64,000 nt of DNA from Lachnospiraceae bacterium (GTDB lineage Bacteria > Bacillota > Clostridia > Lachnospirales > Lachnospiraceae), in NCBI GenBank assembly GCA_015057115.1, contig SVEZ01000004.1:1-64000 (forward strand), given 5' to 3'. Below the pieces are notes generated by a model. It searched no databases and had not been told where the DNA came from. It was given only the letters and a program-made list of their open reading frames with translations. Positions 61,214 to 64,000 of this stretch are shown here, piece by piece. The position numbers and the translations under genes were made by a program. Every line of letters starts with the position of its first letter. Within the stretch, counting starts at the first letter, position 1.

Positions 61214-61589
61214 ATAGTTTCTCCAAACGCTTTAACATTTTTTCGTAGATCTTGATTTCCTTTTCATTTCTCTGATAAATTCGATATCCGCGAATACAAC
61301 AAATCACAAGATATGCCACTATAAACAAAACATAGGTCACTGCCGCCATTACGACAATTTGCATCGGATCCATAGTAGCAGCCTTGGCCATTAAACTATC
61401 CATTCCATAAAGAACCACCAGTCCTGCCAGTAAGCCAAAAGCTATGGTTCCCCAGAAGAAGCCCTTGAGTAGCTGAATGAACATATAATCGCTTCGATAA
61501 TACCCTCCCGCAGGAATTGCCTTCTTTCCTTTTCCTTCTTCAAAAATCGCCGCCCTGGTCATAGTGCGGACTCTTCCTTCATTAACCAT
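61206..61589 (-). CDS. Small membrane protein, unknown function
   Basis: This 127-residue protein has two membrane helices (about residues 42-61 and 76-97) and a charged C-terminal helix (IYQRNEKEIKIYEKMLKRLEKL) suited to coiled-coil contact. The N-terminus is cytoplasmic-looking with AGGYYRSDYMFIQ. The stop overlaps the start of the gene at 60278-61213. The two probably form a membrane complex. No family is recognised. Confidence 0.7.
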   Translation of the reverse strand: MVNEGRVRTMTRAAIFEEGKGKKAIPAGGYYRSDYMFIQLLKGFFWGTIAFGLLAGLVVLYGMDSLMAKAATMDPMQIVVMAAVTYVLFIVAYLVICCIRGYRIYQRNEKEIKIYEKMLKRLEKLYE

Positions 61590-61639
61590 ATCTTCTCCTT
61601 AAAGAAAAGCCACCCGGAATTAACGGGTAGCTCTTCACT

Positions 61640-62047
61640 TTAGTGTTTATCGAGGAAACGCATTCTGTCTCTGTCTCGCATATCTTTACGGGCTGTTTCC
61701 ACCTGCGGTTTGCGGATGGACTTTTCCAACCCTTCTGTCATCTTGGCTGCGCATTCCTTACAGAATCTTCCGGTACGTATTGGTGCACCACAGCTTTCAC
61801 ACTCAATGGTAATGGCAGAATCATCGGTTAAGGATAACCGTTCCTCACGGATCCACTGTTTAATCTGTTTCGTATCTACTTCATTTACCTCGGCCACTTC
61901 GCCGATGGTCGCGCCACGATGTTCACGAATATAGTTCTTAACTTCCATGAACTTATCTTCTAACTTCTGTTTACAATCCGGGCAAATCGGTCTTCCACTC
62001 AAATAATTAAATAATCTTCCACATTCTTTACAATTTCTAATTTCCAT
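61640..62047 (-). CDS. YvyF-like zinc-ribbon protein
   Basis: This 135-residue protein has two zinc-ribbon-like Cys sets: CKECGRLF with CPDCKQ at the N-terminus, and CESCGAP with CKECAAK near residues 83-99. A winged-helix-like segment (TIGEVAEVNEVDTKQIKQWIREE) lies between. It matches the family of B. subtilis YvyF, encoded next to comF and flgM. Here comF is also the neighbour, but no flagellar gene is in the window, so the original flagellar association is not supported by context. Confidence 0.8.
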   Translation of the reverse strand: MEIRNCKECGRLFNYLSGRPICPDCKQKLEDKFMEVKNYIREHRGATIGEVAEVNEVDTKQIKQWIREERLSLTDDSAITIECESCGAPIRTGRFCKECAAKMTEGLEKSIRKPQVETARKDMRDRDRMRFLDKH

Positions 62048-62061
62048 GATTATTTATCCTC

Positions 62062-62757
62062 CTAAAAGCCTCTGCCGATACATGCAGTGAGTCCATACAC
62101 AGCCTCTGCTCCTGCCATTCTGAGACACCTGGCAGCTTCATCCAAAGTGGCACCTGTAGTATAGATATCATCCACAAGCAGAATTTGATTTAATTGTACC
62201 TCATTTTTCCTTATATGAAAAGCGTTTTTCACATTATTTTTACGTCCAATGTCATTTAATTCTTTTTGGGGCCTGGTTGACCAGCTTCTTTGTAAATAAT
62301 TCGGATACACCGGGATTCCACATTGTCGTCCTATCTCTTAAGCAATAACCGCTGCCTGGTTATATCCACGCTCCCGCAATCGCTTTTCTGCAAGGGGAAC
62401 CGGCACAATCCCATCCAACTTCAGCGCCCGCAAATAACCTCCATAACCCCCTGCCAGTTCTTTTCCAAGAAAAATCCCCGCATCCCGGTTGTGTTGATAT
62501 TTTAGGGCATAAATCATTTTCTTCATAAGATCACTATATTCAAAAAGTCCCCGATTTTGAACAAAATAATGCTCTCTTTTTCCACAATCATAGCAAAAAG
62601 TCTGTCCTTGCTCCGCAACCGTTTTCCCACACCGAATGCAAATAGGTTCCCGGATAAATCGCAGTTGCTTTCTGCACCGCTGACACACACTGCCTTCCTC
62701 TTTCACAATAATTCCGCAGCCACAACACCTGGCCGGGAACAAAAGTTTTCTCAGCAC
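62062..62757 (-). pseudogene. comF: ComF family amidophosphoribosyltransferase-like protein, broken by a stop codon
   Basis: The frame encodes a full-length ComF protein of 231 positions: zinc-finger cysteines (CCGCG, CQRCRK, CIRCGK, CYDCGK), the RLRERGYNQA segment and the PRPP-binding loop ILLVDDIYTTGATLDEA. One in-frame TAA (62338-62340, codon 140) follows GYNQAAVIA, where relatives carry an Arg or Lys; downstream the same frame continues as EIGRQCGIPVYPNY. ComF is needed for DNA uptake in competent bacteria. The start overlaps the recD2 stop by 7 nt. Confidence 0.85.
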
Positions 62758-64000
62758 TCCCCTAATTCCATCTCCTTCATTCTCTCTCCCAGTCCACTGT
62801 ATCGTGTCTGCTGTCTTCCATTTTCAACCATCTGCGCAAACACCTGCTCATCTCCTACCAGTGTAACACATTTTTTTGCCCTCGTCACCGCTGTGTACAG
62901 CAAATTCCTGTTCATAAGTGGTTTCGGTCCTGCCAAAAGCGGAATTACCACTGCCGGGTACTCACTTCCCTGAGACTTATGGACCGTAACCGCATACGCC
63001 AGTTCCAGCTCATCCAACTGCCCAAAGGGATATAACACCCGACGGTTTTCATCGTAGCAAACCTCCATCTGTTCCAACACCGGATCAATCTTTGTAATTT
63101 TCCCGGTATCCCCGTTAAATACCCCCATTCCGTTTTCTACCACTACCTGATAGCGATTCACAATTTCCCAGGCCAGCTGATAGTTATTCTTAATCTGCAT
63201 CACCTTATCTCCCTCACGGAGAACCTGACTGCCCACTTTTTTCTCTTCTTTTCCGGGCTTAGGTGGATTCAGATACTGCTGCAATACCTCATTTAAATGT
63301 TCTACTCCCAAAAGCCCCTTTCGTGTCGGCGTCATTACCTGAATATCAAAAGGTTCCGCATCCACATATTTCGGCAGTTTCTGCAGCACCAATTGCAGGG
63401 TGATGTTAATAATCTGGTTGGCATCATAACGCTTTACAAAAAAGAAATCCTTATTCTTATTATCCAGTTCCACCATTTCTCCCTGATTAATCTTATGAGC
63501 ATTCACCACGATGCTGCTTTCATCCTTCTGACGATAAACCTTTTTCAAGCATACAACAGGAACCGTCTTTGCTTCAATCATATCCCGCAGCACACTTCCC
63601 GGTCCCACGCTGGGGAGCTGGTCCGCATCTCCCACTAAGATCAATCGTGTCCCCGCCACCACTGCTTTTAGTAGCGCATAAAACAACGAAATATCTACCA
63701 TGGACATTTCATCGATAATAACCGCATCCACTTCCAGGGGATTCTCCTCATCTCTGCCAAAGGTTCCCTGTTCATCCGCCGCGCCATTCACTTCCAACAA
63801 ACGGTGGATGGTTTTTGCCTCAATGCCCGTCACCTCACTCATACGTTTTGCCGCACGACCGGTGGGCGCCGCCAACATAATGTCCATATTCTCCATTTCA
63901 AAATACCGGATAATGGTATTAATAATAGTGGTTTTACCGGTTCCCGGTCCTCCCGTAAGAACAAGCAATCCTTTTTGTACCGCTGCCATAATTGCCTGCT
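62751..64000 (-). CDS. recD2: RecD2-type DNA helicase, 3' part
   Basis: The 5' end lies outside the window; the frame runs to the right edge. The visible part holds the SF1B helicase domains: Walker A LTGGPGTGKTTI just after the edge, APTGRAAKRM, VIIDEMSMVD (motif II), LVGDADQLPSVGPG (motif III), KVYRQ, and ELAYAVTVHKSQGSEYPAV with LLYTAVTRAK (motifs V-VI). RecD2 acts in DNA repair independently of RecBC. Its stop overlaps comF by 7 nt, showing operon structure. Confidence 0.92.
   Translation of the reverse strand, partial: QAIMAAVQKGLLVLTGGPGTGKTTIINTIIRYFEMENMDIMLAAPTGRAAKRMSEVTGIEAKTIHRLLEVNGAADEQGTFGRDEENPLEVDAVIIDEMSMVDISLFYALLKAVVAGTRLILVGDADQLPSVGPGSVLRDMIEAKTVPVVCLKKVYRQKDESSIVVNAHKINQGEMVELDNKNKDFFFVKRYDANQIINITLQLVLQKLPKYVDAEPFDIQVMTPTRKGLLGVEHLNEVLQQYLNPPKPGKEEKKVGSQVLREGDKVMQIKNNYQLAWEIVNRYQVVVENGMGVFNGDTGKITKIDPVLEQMEVCYDENRRVLYPFGQLDELELAYAVTVHKSQGSEYPAVVIPLLAGPKPLMNRNLLYTAVTRAKKCVTLVGDEQVFAQMVENGRQQTRYSGLGERMKEMELGEC

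Overview
The window looks like a chromosome segment of a low-to-moderate GC, spore-forming Clostridia, most likely Lachnospiraceae. Supporting this are a spoIIAA-spoIIAB-sigF operon, spoVAA/spoVAB, a valine T-box leader, a clostripain-family protease, a diadenylate cyclase operon (cdaA-cdaR-glmM), FapA-like and LCP proteins, a CsoR-CopA copper operon, strong purine-rich ribosome binding sites and sigma-A promoters with 16-17 bp spacers. No phage, insertion sequence, CRISPR array, rRNA or tRNA was seen. Most genes are on the minus strand; the exceptions are a small unknown gene at the left end, spoVAA/spoVAB, and lysR/panD.

Layout. 1-1210: divergent promoters with two TetR-type palindromes serving a gene off the left edge, an unknown plus-strand gene, and a 53-residue membrane peptide. 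1393-4166: two 2-hydroxyacyl-CoA dehydratase-like subunits. 4378-7986: flavoprotein, CopA with a fused C-terminal CopZ-like domain, CsoR and two CsoR operators. 8164-11683: membrane protein and a frameshifted clostripain-like protease. 11837-13879: UvrD-type helicase. 13923-16341: a 227-bp inverted repeat pair enclosing a PD-(D/E)XK-like gene and spoVAA-spoVAB. 16386-22235: ABC-F protein, spoIIA operon, TPR protein, small ORF, folC. 22411-27233: FapA-like gene, valS and its T-box. 27242-31576: small unknown and membrane proteins behind a structured leader, then a methyltransferase with two secreted proteins. 32374-36694: a four-gene operon of histidine kinase, HD-GYP, GNAT and rhodanese-TtcA fusion. 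36814-42524: a large surface protein and a response regulator. 42553-46723: TetR and RND efflux with an operator. 46942-48297: LysR and PanD. 48494-54939: cation efflux, glutaminase, MATE, polysaccharide deacetylase, HdeD-like and HtrA. 55081-60241: GtrA, LCP, glmM, cdaR, cdaA. 60278-64000: two membrane proteins, a YvyF-like protein, comF with an internal stop, and recD2 running off the right edge.

The most unusual material is non-coding. One family of long hairpins (1250-1384, 26698-26819, 48306-48456 and a core-less relative at 4301-4367) has outer arms that differ in sequence from copy to copy yet pair within each copy. Three copies share a GCGTAACGGTAC / GTACCGACGC core; one sits inside the valS leader. 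A second, unrelated palindromic family forms the 227-bp inverted repeats around spoVAA/spoVAB, which lie beside the spoIIA-sigF operon as in Bacillus but in opposite orientation. A third item is a structured leader of about 145 nt (28473-28617) with a perfect consensus promoter and a terminator placed just before a two-gene membrane operon; I could not match it to a known riboswitch class.
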